From Pseudomonas antarctica (GTDB lineage Bacteria; Pseudomonadota; Gammaproteobacteria; Pseudomonadales; Pseudomonadaceae), in assembly GCF_001647715.1 (NCBI RefSeq), contig NZ_CP015600.1, positions 2,170,001 through 2,234,000 on the forward strand: a DNA stretch of 64,000 bases, written 5' to 3'. A program made the position numbers and the translations under genes. Positions 41,767 through 51,215 of the stretch are shown one piece after another. The notes beneath the pieces were generated by a model. That model was not told the DNA's origin and did not search any database. It worked only from the letters and a program-made list of their open reading frames with translations. Positions within the stretch are counted from its first letter, which is position 1. Every line of letters starts with the position of its first letter.

Positions 41767-43185
41767 ATGACTGCCAGAACCCTCTACGACAAACACATCG
41801 ATTCCCATACGGTGTGCCCCCTGGACGATCAGGGCCATGTCCTTCTGTACATCGACCGCCAGGTGATCAACGAATACACCAGCCCCCAGGCATTCAGCGG
41901 CTTGCGCGAGGCCGGGCGTAAGGTTTGGCGCCCCGGCACGGCGCTGGCAGTGGTTGACCATGTAAACCCCACCACGCCCACGCGTATTGCGGCGATGCCC
42001 GATGCGGGCGGCGCGCGGCAGGTGTCGTACCTGGCGGAAAACTGCCGGGACTTCGGCATCGAGCTGCTGGATATCCTCGACAAGCGCCAGGGCATCGAAC
42101 ACGTGATCGCGCCGGAGCAGGGCTTTATCCTGCCGGGCATGGTGATCGCCGCCGGTGATAGCCACACCACCACCTATGGCGCATTGGGCGCTTTCGGTTT
42201 TGGTATCGGCACTTCGGAAATCGAGCACCTGCTGGCCTCGCAGACCCTGGTTTACAAACGCCTGAAAAGCATGCGCGTGACCGTTGACGGCGAACTGGCG
42301 CGCGGCCTCACCTCCAAGGACGTGATCATGGCGCTGATCGGCAAGATTGGCGCGTCCGGCGCCACCGGCTATGCCATCGAGTTTCGCGGCTCCACCATTG
42401 ATGCACTGAGCGTCGAAGCACGCATGACTATCTGCAACATGGCCGTGGAAGCCGGTGCGCGCGGCGCATTCATGGCACCGGACGAAAAAGTCTTCGCCTA
42501 CCTCAAGGGCAAACCCCGCGCGCCCAAGGGCGAGGTGTGGGAGCAGGCATTGGTGAGTTGGCGCCAACTGTATTCGGACGCCGATGCGGTGTTCGACCAA
42601 GAAGTACACCTGGATGCCAGCACCCTGGAACCCATGGTCACCTGGGGCACCAGCCCCGACCAGGCCGCGCCCATCGGCGCCCGCGTGCCCGACCCGCAAG
42701 ACGTGAGCGACCTGATCCTGCGCCAGGACATGCGCCGCGCGCTTAATTACATGGGCCTGGAAGCCGGGATGCCGCTGAGCGATATCGTGATCAGCCATGC
42801 GTTTATCGGCTCCTGCACCAATGCCCGCATCGAAGACCTGCGCGACGCCGCCAGTGTCGTGCGCGGTAAACACGTGGCCGACCACGTACGGGCGATGATC
42901 GTCCCCGGCTCCACCGAAGTGCGCGACCAGGCCGAAGCCGAAGGGCTGGCGGCGATCTTTATCGACGCTGGTTTCGAATGGCGCCAGTCAGGCTGCTCGA
43001 TGTGCCTGGCGATGAACGACGATGTGCTGGCCCCCGGCGACCGCTGCGCTTCCAGCACCAACCGCAACTTCGAAGGCCGCCAGGGCGCCGGCGCCCGCAC
43101 TCACCTGATGAGCCCGGCCATGGTCGCCGCTGCCGCCATCACCGGCCGCCTCACCGATATTCGTCACTTTGGAGACCGCGCATGA
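41767..43185 (+). CDS. leuC: LeuC-type hydro-lyase large subunit, second copy
   Basis: A 472-aa aconitase-family large subunit. The three Fe4S4-binding cysteines are visible: Cys350 in GSCTN and Cys410/Cys413 in SGCSMC. The family isomerises or hydrates isopropylmalate, citraconate, maleate or methylmalate. The start is the ATG at 41767, preceded by GAAGAAAAA; an upstream TTG is unlikely. leuD follows with a 4-bp overlap, but no leuB or leuA is present, and an MFS transporter, LysR regulator and dctA follow. This argues for a catabolic role with an imported diacid rather than leucine synthesis (inference). Confidence 0.85.
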   Translation: MTARTLYDKHIDSHTVCPLDDQGHVLLYIDRQVINEYTSPQAFSGLREAGRKVWRPGTALAVVDHVNPTTPTRIAAMPDAGGARQVSYLAENCRDFGIELLDILDKRQGIEHVIAPEQGFILPGMVIAAGDSHTTTYGALGAFGFGIGTSEIEHLLASQTLVYKRLKSMRVTVDGELARGLTSKDVIMALIGKIGASGATGYAIEFRGSTIDALSVEARMTICNMAVEAGARGAFMAPDEKVFAYLKGKPRAPKGEVWEQALVSWRQLYSDADAVFDQEVHLDASTLEPMVTWGTSPDQAAPIGARVPDPQDVSDLILRQDMRRALNYMGLEAGMPLSDIVISHAFIGSCTNARIEDLRDAASVVRGKHVADHVRAMIVPGSTEVRDQAEAEGLAAIFIDAGFEWRQSGCSMCLAMNDDVLAPGDRCASSTNRNFEGRQGAGARTHLMSPAMVAAAAITGRLTDIRHFGDRA

Positions 43186-43796
43186 GCCTGCAACCGTTCA
43201 CCCTGGTTACCGGCAAGGCCGCGCCGATGCTTGCGGCGAATATCGACACCGATGTGATCATGCCCAAGCAGTTTCTCAAGGGTATCGACCGCAGCGGCCT
43301 CGACCGTGGGTTGTTCTTCGACCTGCGCTTCCTCGCGTCAGGCGAGCCCAACCCGGCATTCGTGCTCAACCAGCCGGCCTGGCAGGGCGCGCGCTTTATG
43401 GTGGTCGGGCCGAACTTCGGCTGTGGCTCCAGCCGTGAGCATGCGGTGTGGGGCTTGAAGCAAATGGGTATTCGCGCGCTGATCGGCAGCCGCTTTGCCG
43501 GCATCTTCTATGACAACTGCCAGCGTAACGGCGTGTTGTTGATCACCCTGGACGAGGCGGTGCTGCAGGCGCTCGGGCAGACTGTAAGCCAGCCTGAACA
43601 GGCGCAGATCAGTGTGGATCTGCAGGCGCAGCAGATTCGTTTGGCGGACGGCGAGGTGATCCCCTTCCAGATCGACACCTTGCGCAAGACCGCGTTGCTG
43701 CTCGGCCTGGATGCGATTGGCAGCACCTTGCAGCGCAGTGAACAGATCCAGGCGTTCGAGCGCAGGCACCTGGCGGCCAACCCCTGGCTCGGTTGA
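43182..43796 (+). CDS. leuD: LeuD-type hydro-lyase small subunit, second copy
   Basis: A 204-aa small (swivel) subunit with NIDTDVIMPKQFL and the active-site loop FGCGSSREHAVWGL. It forms the heterodimer with the LeuC-type subunit encoded immediately upstream (ATGA overlap). GGAG lies 7 nt before the ATG. The C-terminus, with an extra QAFERRHLAANPWLG, is typical of LeuD. Maleate hydratase and citraconate-processing enzymes use the same two-subunit layout, so the substrate is open. Confidence 0.87.
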   Translation: MSLQPFTLVTGKAAPMLAANIDTDVIMPKQFLKGIDRSGLDRGLFFDLRFLASGEPNPAFVLNQPAWQGARFMVVGPNFGCGSSREHAVWGLKQMGIRALIGSRFAGIFYDNCQRNGVLLITLDEAVLQALGQTVSQPEQAQISVDLQAQQIRLADGEVIPFQIDTLRKTALLLGLDAIGSTLQRSEQIQAFERRHLAANPWLG

Positions 43797-43869
43797 CACA
43801 CCGGGCGCCGTAGACTTAAGTGGGACCGACAAGGAAGTCGGCTCATTATAAGAAAAGGAAGTGTCTGAC

Positions 43870-45111
43870 ATGGACGTGCTGAACGTTGATCCTGAATCAA
43901 CGCGGTCGACCCGCAATGCACGCTTGATCATCTTCGCCCGCGGGGTGTCGGATTTCGGCGCGTTCCTCAACATGGTGGCGTTGTCCACTTACGTCTACTG
44001 GCTCAGCCAAAGCGTGGTGTTTGTCAGTGTTTTCCTGGCGTGCCGCGTCACCGGTGGGATTATTGCGAGCCTGTTCGGTATTCCTTTTTTCAGGCGCTTT
44101 GCCGGGCGTGGCACGTTGGCCGGGCTGGACCTTGCCCGAGCATTACTGCTGATGCCGCTGCTGGTGTTGATACCGGCGCATCAGCTCAGCGTGCTGCCCT
44201 TCATCGCGTTTGGCATCGGCTTGTGCAATTCGTTGTTTGCGATTGGCCTGAACAGCCAGTTACCGACATGGGTGGCGCTTGAGCAGCGGGTGAGCACCAA
44301 TGCGTGGATCACGTCGGCGGCGGCGACCGGCGCGGTGTTCGGCAGTTTGCTGTCGGGGTTGCTGATTGCCACGGGAGGCTTCGAGGCGGTGTTTGCCGTG
44401 AATATCGGCACCTATATCCTGGCGGCCTGCCTGATCTTGCCATTGCGTGTGTTGTACACAGTGGCCGTCGCCGCGCATCGCGGGCTTTCGGCTGAGTGGC
44501 GCGAGCTGACCCAAGGGCTGCGTGGGGCGCCGGTGCTGGCGGCGATGTTGTTGATCAGCATGCTCGACACCCTTGGCAGCGCGGCGCATAACGTCGGCTG
44601 GCCGGTGCTGTCGCAGTACATTTCGCCCGATACGGCAAAAACCGTGATGGGGTACCTGCTGGCGGTTTGGGCCTGTGGCAAGTTCGTGGGCGCGCGGCTG
44701 GCCAGTGCAGTGTTGAAAACGCGAGGTACCCAAGGCATGGAGCGCCTGTTTATGGCCGGTGTGGCGCTGATGTCCAGCGGCTTTATCCTGACCTTCCAAC
44801 AAAGCGAACTGTGGCTGGCACTCGTGTGGGTGGTGTGGGCGGGGTTGGGCGATGGGGTCTCCGAGGTGGCCTTGGTTTCCCGCGCGCAGAGTGAACCGGA
44901 TAGCCTGCGCCTGCCGCTGTTCAGTTTATTGACCCTGATCCAGATGGCCGGCTTTGGCGTAGGCATGCTCGTGGTCGGGCCGTTCTACCTGACATGGGCA
45001 CCGTCCCAAGTGATCGTGTTGTTCCACGGGCTGCCGTTGACCGCCCTGGTGGTCATGGGCTTATGGCTGGGTTACAGCGCCAATCGGGGCGTCAGATCGA
45101 CAACCCCTTGA
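43870..45111 (+). CDS. MFS transporter
   Basis: A 413-aa, 12-TM MFS protein with a short cytoplasmic N-terminus. The start is the ATG at 43870, where AAGGAA is 9 nt upstream; the GTG at 43861 would leave no spacing. It lacks the drug-efflux DRxGR loop in clear form, so it may be an exporter or importer of an unknown small molecule. It follows leuD by 73 bp in the same direction, so it may be co-transcribed with leuCD, and its 3' end overlaps the convergent LysR gene by 20 bp. Confidence 0.82.
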   Translation: MDVLNVDPESTRSTRNARLIIFARGVSDFGAFLNMVALSTYVYWLSQSVVFVSVFLACRVTGGIIASLFGIPFFRRFAGRGTLAGLDLARALLLMPLLVLIPAHQLSVLPFIAFGIGLCNSLFAIGLNSQLPTWVALEQRVSTNAWITSAAATGAVFGSLLSGLLIATGGFEAVFAVNIGTYILAACLILPLRVLYTVAVAAHRGLSAEWRELTQGLRGAPVLAAMLLISMLDTLGSAAHNVGWPVLSQYISPDTAKTVMGYLLAVWACGKFVGARLASAVLKTRGTQGMERLFMAGVALMSSGFILTFQQSELWLALVWVVWAGLGDGVSEVALVSRAQSEPDSLRLPLFSLLTLIQMAGFGVGMLVVGPFYLTWAPSQVIVLFHGLPLTALVVMGLWLGYSANRGVRSTTP

Positions 45112-46006
45112 AGTGCTCCTGCAAAAATTCCACACACGCTCTTAATTTTCCGGAGTACGCCAACCGCGTCGGGTACACCGCCCACACGTTGGCACTCTGG
45201 GTGTAGTCGTGAAGCACCTGCACCAGCTTGCCTTGTTCGAGCAGCGGCTTCACATCCCACATCGAGCGCAGCAACACCCCGCGTCCGTCCAGGGCCCACT
45301 GCAACACGATCTCGCCATTGTTGGAGGACAGCGGCCCGCGTACGCGAACACTTTGCGCGCTGCCATCACGCTCCAGGTTCCAGATGCCAAAGGCGTTGTC
45401 ACGCTCCTTGAGCACCAGGCAGTCGTGCTGCTCCAGGTCACTCAACTGTTGCGGCGTGCCCCGGCGCTTCAGGTACGCCGGCGCCGCGCACAGCACTCGG
45501 CGGTTGCTCACCAAGCGTCGGCCGATGTGTTGACCGGGAATGTCATCGCCCACACGAATCTCCAGGTCGAAGCCTTCGCTGACGATGTCCACCACGCGGT
45601 CGAACAGGTCCAGGCGGATTTCCAGGTCCGGGTATTGTTCGGCCAGCAACGACAGGGCCGGCGCCACATGGTTGCGGCCAAAGCCGAAGCTGCTGCACAA
45701 ATGCAGATGCCCACGGGGGCTGTCGTGGGCGTCGCAGAGTTCATCGGAAAGTTGCTGGAAATCTTCGAGGATGCGCACGGCCCAGCGCTGCACCCGTTCA
45801 CCGTCTTCGGTCAGGGCGATGCGCCGGCTGGTGCGGTGCAGCAGGCGAGTGGCCAGGGTAGTTTCGAGGATCTGGATGCGCTTGCTGACATACGCAGGCG
45901 ACAGGCCCAACTCATCGGCGGCGGCAGCGAAACCCGCCTTGCGAATCACGGTCAGGAACACCCGCAGGTCTTCGGGTAGGGGCACGTTATCTTTCTTGTT
46001 AGTCAT
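45092..46006 (-). CDS. LysR-family regulator (DmlR-like)
   Basis: A 304-aa LTTR. The N-terminal HTH contains VIRKAGFAAAADELGLSPAYVSKRIQILE, the hallmark of the DmlR/TtdR-type group that in E. coli activates D-malate and tartrate genes. The effector domain follows. The start is the ATG at 46006, after which MTNKKDNVPLPEDLRVFL matches the group. It lies between leuCD-MFS and dctA and is a good candidate to control one or both in response to a dicarboxylate; this is inference. Confidence 0.88.
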   Translation of the reverse strand: MTNKKDNVPLPEDLRVFLTVIRKAGFAAAADELGLSPAYVSKRIQILETTLATRLLHRTSRRIALTEDGERVQRWAVRILEDFQQLSDELCDAHDSPRGHLHLCSSFGFGRNHVAPALSLLAEQYPDLEIRLDLFDRVVDIVSEGFDLEIRVGDDIPGQHIGRRLVSNRRVLCAAPAYLKRRGTPQQLSDLEQHDCLVLKERDNAFGIWNLERDGSAQSVRVRGPLSSNNGEIVLQWALDGRGVLLRSMWDVKPLLEQGKLVQVLHDYTQSANVWAVYPTRLAYSGKLRACVEFLQEHFKGLSI

Positions 46007-46085
46007 CAGAAAACAAGCGTGGCGGCATGAGCCGCCAGCATAGCACCGGATGGGCGCACCTTCCGGCACGCCTGGGCGTGAATGC

Positions 46086-47387
46086 TTATTCGGCAGCGAT
46101 CTTCGCTTGCGCGGCACGCGCATGCCGGCCATGTTTGAGGGCAATCGGCGCCATCTTGTCGCGATCCAACTCACCTTCCCAGGCGGCCACCACCAGCGTG
46201 GCGACGGCGTTGCCGATGATATTGGTCAGCGAGCGGCATTCAGCCATGAAGCGGTCGACGCCAAGGATCAGCACCATTGCCGCCACGGGGACAGTCGGCA
46301 CCACCGCCAGGCTCGCAGCCAATGCCACAAAGCCTGCACCGACCACCGCACCGGCGCCTTTGGAGGTGAGCATGGCCACGGCCAGCAACGTCAGTTGTTG
46401 CTCCAGCGGCAGGTCGATATTGGTGGCCTGGGCCAGGAACAACACCGCCAACGTCATATAGATGTTGGTGCCGTCCAGGTTGAAGGTGTAGCCGGTCGGC
46501 ACCACGATGCCCACCACGCCTTTGGACGCGCCGAGGCTTTCGAGTTTCTGGATCAGTTGCGGCAGCGCCGACTCCGACGAACTGGTGCCCAGCACGATCA
46601 GCAGTTCCGACTTGATGTAAGCCATCAACTTGAAAATGCTGAAGCCGGCGTAACGGGCGATGCTACCCAGTACCACCGCGACAAAAAACAACGCGGTGAT
46701 ATAGAAGGTGCCGACCAGTTTCAGCAGCGGTAGCAATGAGCCCACGCCGTACTTGCCGATGGTGAAAGCAATCGCGCCGAAGGCGCCGATAGGCGCTACA
46801 CGGCTGATCATCGCCACGATGCGGAAAAATACCTCGCTGGCCTGGTTGATGACGCTCACCAGCGGCCGCGCTTTCTCACCGACCATCACCAGGCCGAGGC
46901 CGAACAGCACGGAAATAAACAGCACCGGTAGAATTTCACCTTTGGCGAAGGCATCGAAAAAGGTCGCTGGGATGACATTCAGCAGAAACCCGGTCACGCC
47001 TTCACTGTGCTGCGCCTGGCCGACAAAGCCGGCGATGGCCGAACTGTCGAGGGTCTTCACGTCGATATTGAAACCGACGCCCGGGTGCAGCAGGTGCGCA
47101 GCGAGAATGCCGATCAACAGCGCGATGGTCGAGACGATCTCGAAGTACAGCAGCGCCTTGCCACCCACCCGGCCGACCTGTTTCACATCGTGCATGCTGG
47201 TGATGCCGGAAACCACGGTGCAGAAGATGATCGGGCCGATGATCATCTTGATCAGCTTGATAAACCCGTCGCCAAGAGGCTTGAGGTCGATACCGATTTG
47301 CGGCCATACGTGGCCGATCAACACACCCAGCGCGATAGCGATGAGCACCTGCACGTACAGGGTTCCCAGCAGTTTTCGGATTGTCAT
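46086..47387 (-). CDS. dctA: C4-dicarboxylate:cation symporter DctA
   Basis: A 433-aa DAACS-family (glutamate-transporter-fold) symporter. Conserved hairpin and substrate motifs are [28 protein letters not shown] and [15 protein letters not shown], with the metal/dicarboxylate region in [22 protein letters not shown]. It imports succinate, fumarate, malate and related acids. It lies upstream of the DmlR-like gene in the same direction (80 bp apart). The second leuCD cluster nearby makes an import-plus-hydration pathway plausible. Confidence 0.93.
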   Translation of the reverse strand: MTIRKLLGTLYVQVLIAIALGVLIGHVWPQIGIDLKPLGDGFIKLIKMIIGPIIFCTVVSGITSMHDVKQVGRVGGKALLYFEIVSTIALLIGILAAHLLHPGVGFNIDVKTLDSSAIAGFVGQAQHSEGVTGFLLNVIPATFFDAFAKGEILPVLFISVLFGLGLVMVGEKARPLVSVINQASEVFFRIVAMISRVAPIGAFGAIAFTIGKYGVGSLLPLLKLVGTFYITALFFVAVVLGSIARYAGFSIFKLMAYIKSELLIVLGTSSSESALPQLIQKLESLGASKGVVGIVVPTGYTFNLDGTNIYMTLAVLFLAQATNIDLPLEQQLTLLAVAMLTSKGAGAVVGAGFVALAASLAVVPTVPVAAMVLILGVDRFMAECRSLTNIIGNAVATLVVAAWEGELDRDKMAPIALKHGRHARAAQAKIAAE

Positions 47388-47484
47388 TGTTATTATCTCG
47401 AGGGGCTTTTTTTGGGCAAAGCGAACCCGTCGCAGACATTTTCAGCCGGCGAGGCGGGTCCGTCAGGTCACGGGGTCATACGGC

Positions 47485-48360
47485 TCAGCGCAGGAAGGTC
47501 AGGACTTCGCCAAGCAACAGTTCAGGGACTTCTTCGGCGATGTAGTGGCCGGCGGGCAGGGCTTTGCCACGGACATCGGTGGCGACTTTCTGCCATTCCT
47601 CAAGCGGTTCGAAACAGCGGCCGACAGTGCCTTCGGCGCCCCACATCACCAGCAACGGCAGGTTCAGGTGGTTGCCGGCGTCGATATCCGCCTGGTCGTG
47701 CTCAAGGTCGATACCGGCGGCAGCGCGGTAGTCTTCGCAGATACCGCGAGCCGTACCTGGCAGTTGCAGGCAGCGCAGGTATTCGGCGAAGGCTTCATCA
47801 GTAAACGGCTTGAGCCCGGCACTGCGGCTGCCCATCACGCTGCGCAGGTACAGCTCGGGGTTGCTCTCGATCAAAGCCTCCGGCAGCGGCGCCGGGCGGA
47901 TCAGGAAGAACCAGTGCCAGTAGGCGCGGGCGAAAGCTTCGTCGGTCTGGGCGTACATCGCCAGGGTTGGCGCGATATCCAACAGCACCATGCGTTGCAC
48001 GGCGTTCGGATGGTCCAGCGCCAGGCGATGGGCGACCCGGGCACCACGGTCGTGGGCCAGTACCGAGAACGTGTCAAAGCCCAGGGCCTTCATCAGTTCG
48101 ACGCCGTCGCGGGCCATTTCCCGTTTCGCGTAGTTACCGTGGTGATCGTTGGCCGGCGGCTTGCTGCTGTCGCCATAGCCGCGCAGGTCGGCTGCCACCA
48201 CGGTGAAATGCTCGGCCAACTGTTCGGCGACTTTGTGCCAGATGACGTGGGTTTGCGGGTGCCCGTGCAACAGGAGCAGACCGGGACCTGTACCGCCTTT
48301 GCGGTAACTGATGTCCACGCCGTTGACGTGGCACTGGTCTTTTTGGAATCCGGCGAACAT
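47485..48360 (-). CDS. Haloacetate-dehalogenase-like alpha/beta hydrolase
   Basis: A 291-aa alpha/beta hydrolase. The nucleophile is Asp104 in LAHDRGARVAHRL, with the DRXXR arrangement (Asp104, Arg105, Arg108) seen in fluoroacetate dehalogenase, where the arginines hold the carboxylate. YWHW and a C-terminal His in AGHYIAEEVPE complete the pattern. It may release halide from haloacids, but epoxide-hydrolase relatives share much of this. The ATG has AAGGAG upstream. Stands alone between dctA and a VOC gene. Confidence 0.8.
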   Translation of the reverse strand: MFAGFQKDQCHVNGVDISYRKGGTGPGLLLLHGHPQTHVIWHKVAEQLAEHFTVVAADLRGYGDSSKPPANDHHGNYAKREMARDGVELMKALGFDTFSVLAHDRGARVAHRLALDHPNAVQRMVLLDIAPTLAMYAQTDEAFARAYWHWFFLIRPAPLPEALIESNPELYLRSVMGSRSAGLKPFTDEAFAEYLRCLQLPGTARGICEDYRAAAGIDLEHDQADIDAGNHLNLPLLVMWGAEGTVGRCFEPLEEWQKVATDVRGKALPAGHYIAEEVPELLLGEVLTFLR

Positions 48361-48498
48361 GGAATGACTCCTTGTGATGATTGCCTGCATCCTGGAATCA
48401 CGCAGCGTTCGGGGCAAGGGGGAAAGCGTGTAGGGGTTGTTCATGAAGTGTGTAGGAGCCTGCCGGCCGGCCCCGATCGCTCAGGCAATGAGGACCCC

Positions 48499-48585
48499 TG
48501 TGGGTGCTGGCTTGCCTGCGATGGTATCGACGCGATGTACCTGAAACACCGAGCTGTCTGCATCGCAGGCAAGCCAGCGCCCACA
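48499..48585. repeat. REPIN of the GCTGGCTTGCC type
   Basis: Arms at 48499-48523 (TGTGGGTGCTGGCTTGCCTG...) and 48561-48585 in inverted orientation, between the hydrolase and VOC genes. Confidence 0.85.
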
Positions 48586-48610
48586 TTTGATGTGTATTGC
48601 AGGCGCGATC

Positions 48611-49069
48611 TCAGCCTTGCTTGAACATCGCTTCGGCGCGCTGGCGGATCTGTGCTTCGGTCAGGTCTTCCTTGCGTGTGGCCAGGAACCAAAGATGGCC
48701 GAATGGATCTTTTACGCTCGCCGACCGGTCGCCGTAGAACTGATCCTTGGGCTCTGATACCACACTGGCGCCTGCCGCAACGGCTTGCTCGAATTGCGCA
48801 TCCACGTCGTTCACATACAGGTGCAAGCCGACACTGGTGTGTTCGTCCGGATTGCGCAATGCCATTTCAGCGCAGGGCGAGCCCAGCATGATCGCCGAGT
48901 CACCGATGCGCAGTTCGGCGTGGCCGACCTTGCCGTCGGGCATGTCCAGGCGCATGACTTGCGTGGCACCAAAGGCTTTCTTGTAGAACTCGATGGCTTC
49001 GGCGGCGTTGTCGATGCCCATATAAGGCGTAACGCTGTGATAACCCTCGGGGATAGATTTGGCACTCAT
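48611..49069 (-). CDS. VOC-superfamily protein (PhnB/glyoxalase-like)
   Basis: A 152-aa vicinal-oxygen-chelate protein with the two-repeat beta-alpha-beta-beta-beta pattern: VTPYMGIDNAAEAIEFYKKAFGA in the first half and VNDVDAQFEQAVAAGA...DPFGHLWFLAT in the second. Members include PhnB-type proteins and bleomycin-resistance or glyoxalase enzymes. Substrate cannot be assigned. GGAG lies 9 nt before the ATG. Confidence 0.87.
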   Translation of the reverse strand: MSAKSIPEGYHSVTPYMGIDNAAEAIEFYKKAFGATQVMRLDMPDGKVGHAELRIGDSAIMLGSPCAEMALRNPDEHTSVGLHLYVNDVDAQFEQAVAAGASVVSEPKDQFYGDRSASVKDPFGHLWFLATRKEDLTEAQIRQRAEAMFKQG

Positions 49070-49243
49070 GTCGTTCTCCTTGATTGTGGTTATGGAGGTA
49101 CGGGCTGTTTACTATAGGCCACGTATCGCGCGGCTTGCGGGCAGCCGACGAGGTGTTGGCCAGGCAACAGTGAACAGGCAGATTGCTGCGCCAAAGGCGG
49201 TTTTCGATCCCGGTTTGGCGGCCAGGCCGGCTGTTTCGGGGCA

Positions 49244-49259
49244 CGGCACAGAAGCTGCA
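49244..49259 (+). promoter_or_regulatory. Sigma-54 promoter-like sequence of the sfnB-metIQ unit
   Basis: CGGCAC-AGAAG-CTGCA keeps the invariant GG and GC with the required 10-bp spacing (consensus TGGCAC-N5-TTGCA). It lies 35 bp before the sfnB-like start. The sfnR gene of this window encodes a suitable sigma-54 activator. Confidence 0.6.
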
Positions 49260-49294
49260 ATAGAGCAGACAAACCATTCGCCCGAGAGCGTTGT

Positions 49295-50518
49295 ATGTCT
49301 GTACTGCCTGTATCTGCCGATTACCCCATTCACGCACCCCATGCCTAACTGATCCGCGATGAAGCCCAGGCGATTGCCGTCGCCCATCGCGTCGCCGCCG
49401 TGCTGCTGGAGCAGGACGCCGAACGCGACCGCACCCGCCAGGTCCCCGCCGAGGTGGTCGACCTGTATTCCAACAGCGGCCTGTGGGGCATCAGCGTGCC
49501 GCGCGAGTTTGGTGGCGCCCAAGTCTCCTATGCGGTGCTGGCCCAGGTGATTGCGATTATCTCGGCGGCCGACCCATCGCTGGGGCAGATCCCGCAGAAC
49601 CACTACTGCCTGCTGGAGGATATTCGCCTGCAAGGCACGCCCGAGCAGCAGGCGCATTTCTTCGGCCTGGCGCTGCAAGGCCATCGTTTTGCCAATGCGC
49701 TGTCGGAAACCGGCGGCAAGCACGTGCAGGACATCCAGGCCACGATTCGACGCGAAGGCGACGGTTATGTGATCAACGGCCGCAAAGGTTACTGCACCGG
49801 TTCGCTGTACGCCCACTGGTTGGCGGTGTTGGCGCTGGATGAGCAGCAAAATGCGCAACTGGCCTTCGTCAAGCGTGGCACGAAAGGGCTGGTGGTGGTC
49901 GACGACTGGGACAGCATGGGCCAGCGCACCACCAGCAGCGGCAGCGTGCTCGCGGAAAACCTGCGGGTGTCGGCTTTCAATCTGTTTCCTACACATAAAT
50001 CCTACGATTCCCCGACTCTGGCCGGTCCTTTCGCACAACTGACCACCGCCGCCATCGACGCCGGAATTGCCCGTGCCGCGTTGCGCGACACTGTGCAGTT
50101 CGTGCAGCAATTTGCCCGGCCGTGGATCGACGCCGGGGTGCAAAAAGCCAGTGAAGACCCGCTGACCATCATCCAGGTCGGCGCCCTGGATATTCGCCTG
50201 GAAGCCGCCGAAGCCCTGTTGCAACGCGCCGGGTTTGCCCTGGACGCCGCCCGCCCGGCACCGAATGCAGACAACGTCGCCCACGCGTCCCTGGCCGTGG
50301 CTCGGGCCAAGGTGTTGACGACTGAAATCGCTATAGAAGCCAGCAACAAACTGTTCGAACTTGGCGGTACTCGTTCGACGCTGAAGAAGCACAACTTCGA
50401 CCGCCACTGGCGCAACGCACGGGTGCACACCCTGCACGACCCGGTGCGCTGGAAATACCACGTGGTGGGCAACTGGTTGCTCAATGGCGCCAAGCCGCCA
50501 CGTCACGACTGGTCATAA
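49295..50518 (+). pseudogene. sfnB: sfnB-like acyl-CoA-dehydrogenase-family oxidoreductase with early nonsense codon
   Basis: From an ATG at 49295 the frame reads 17 residues (MSVLPVSADYPIHAPHA), then TAA at 49346-49348, then continues in the same frame as LIRDEAQAIAVAHRVAAVLL and on through a complete SfnB-type protein to 50518. SfnB homologues normally read without interruption through this HxLIRD segment, so the TAA looks like a point mutation. Downstream codons remain intact, including the family core (SVPREFGGA, GQIPQNHY, ALSETGGKH, FDRHWRNARVHTLHDP). Translation could restart at GTG 49400, giving a 372-aa protein missing the first helix. SfnB is linked to organosulfur use; metI and metQ follow. 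Confidence 0.72.
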
Positions 50519-50521
50519 CGC

Positions 50522-51187
50522 ATGGCCGAGTTATTTAAAAACATCTATTGGGCTGACATCGGCCAAGCCTGCCTGGAAACCCTGAGCATGCTCGGCGCCG
50601 CGCTGGGTTTTACCGTGCTGCTGGGGTTGCCGCTCGGCGTACTGCTGTTTCTCACCGGCAAGCGCCAGTTGCACGAAGCGCTGGTGGTGTATCGGTTGCT
50701 GTCAGTGGTGGTCAACGTGCTGCGGTCGCTGCCGTTCATCATCCTGCTGATTGTGTTGATCCCGCTGACCACGTTGCTGGTCGGCACGTCCCTTGGCGTG
50801 CCGGGCACCATCCCGCCGCTGGTGGTGGGCTGCACCCCGTTTTTTGCGCGGCTGGTGGAAACCGCGTTGCGCGAGGTGGACCGCGGTGTGGTGGAGGCAA
50901 CCCAGTCCATGGGCGCCAGTACCTGGCAGGTAGTCCGCCACACGCTGTTGCCGGAGGCTCGCGGCGGGTTGCTGGCGGCGGTGACCGTGACCGCAATTGT
51001 GCTGGTGGACTACACCGCCATGGCTGGTGTGATCGGTGGCGGTGGCCTCGGTGACCTGGCGATTCGCTATGGCTATCAGCGTTTCCAGACCGACGTAATG
51101 GTGGTCACCGTGGTGCTTTTGCTGGTGCTGGTGCAGGCCTTGCAGATGACGGGTGACCGTTTGGTAGCGCGTTATAGCCGCCGTTAA
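50522..51187 (+). CDS. metI: Methionine-type ABC permease MetI
   Basis: A 221-aa permease with five TM helices and the EAA loop EATQSMGASTWQVVRHTLLPEA. MetI forms the channel of the MetNIQ importer for methionine and related sulfur compounds. It starts 3 bp after the sfnB-like frame and precedes metQ, so it belongs to the same unit. No metN ATPase gene adjoins it, so an ATPase must be supplied from elsewhere if the importer works. Confidence 0.92.
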   Translation: MAELFKNIYWADIGQACLETLSMLGAALGFTVLLGLPLGVLLFLTGKRQLHEALVVYRLLSVVVNVLRSLPFIILLIVLIPLTTLLVGTSLGVPGTIPPLVVGCTPFFARLVETALREVDRGVVEATQSMGASTWQVVRHTLLPEARGGLLAAVTVTAIVLVDYTAMAGVIGGGGLGDLAIRYGYQRFQTDVMVVTVVLLLVLVQALQMTGDRLVARYSRR

Positions 51188-51215
51188 TTCTTATAAAGCT
51201 AACCTTGGAGCATGC

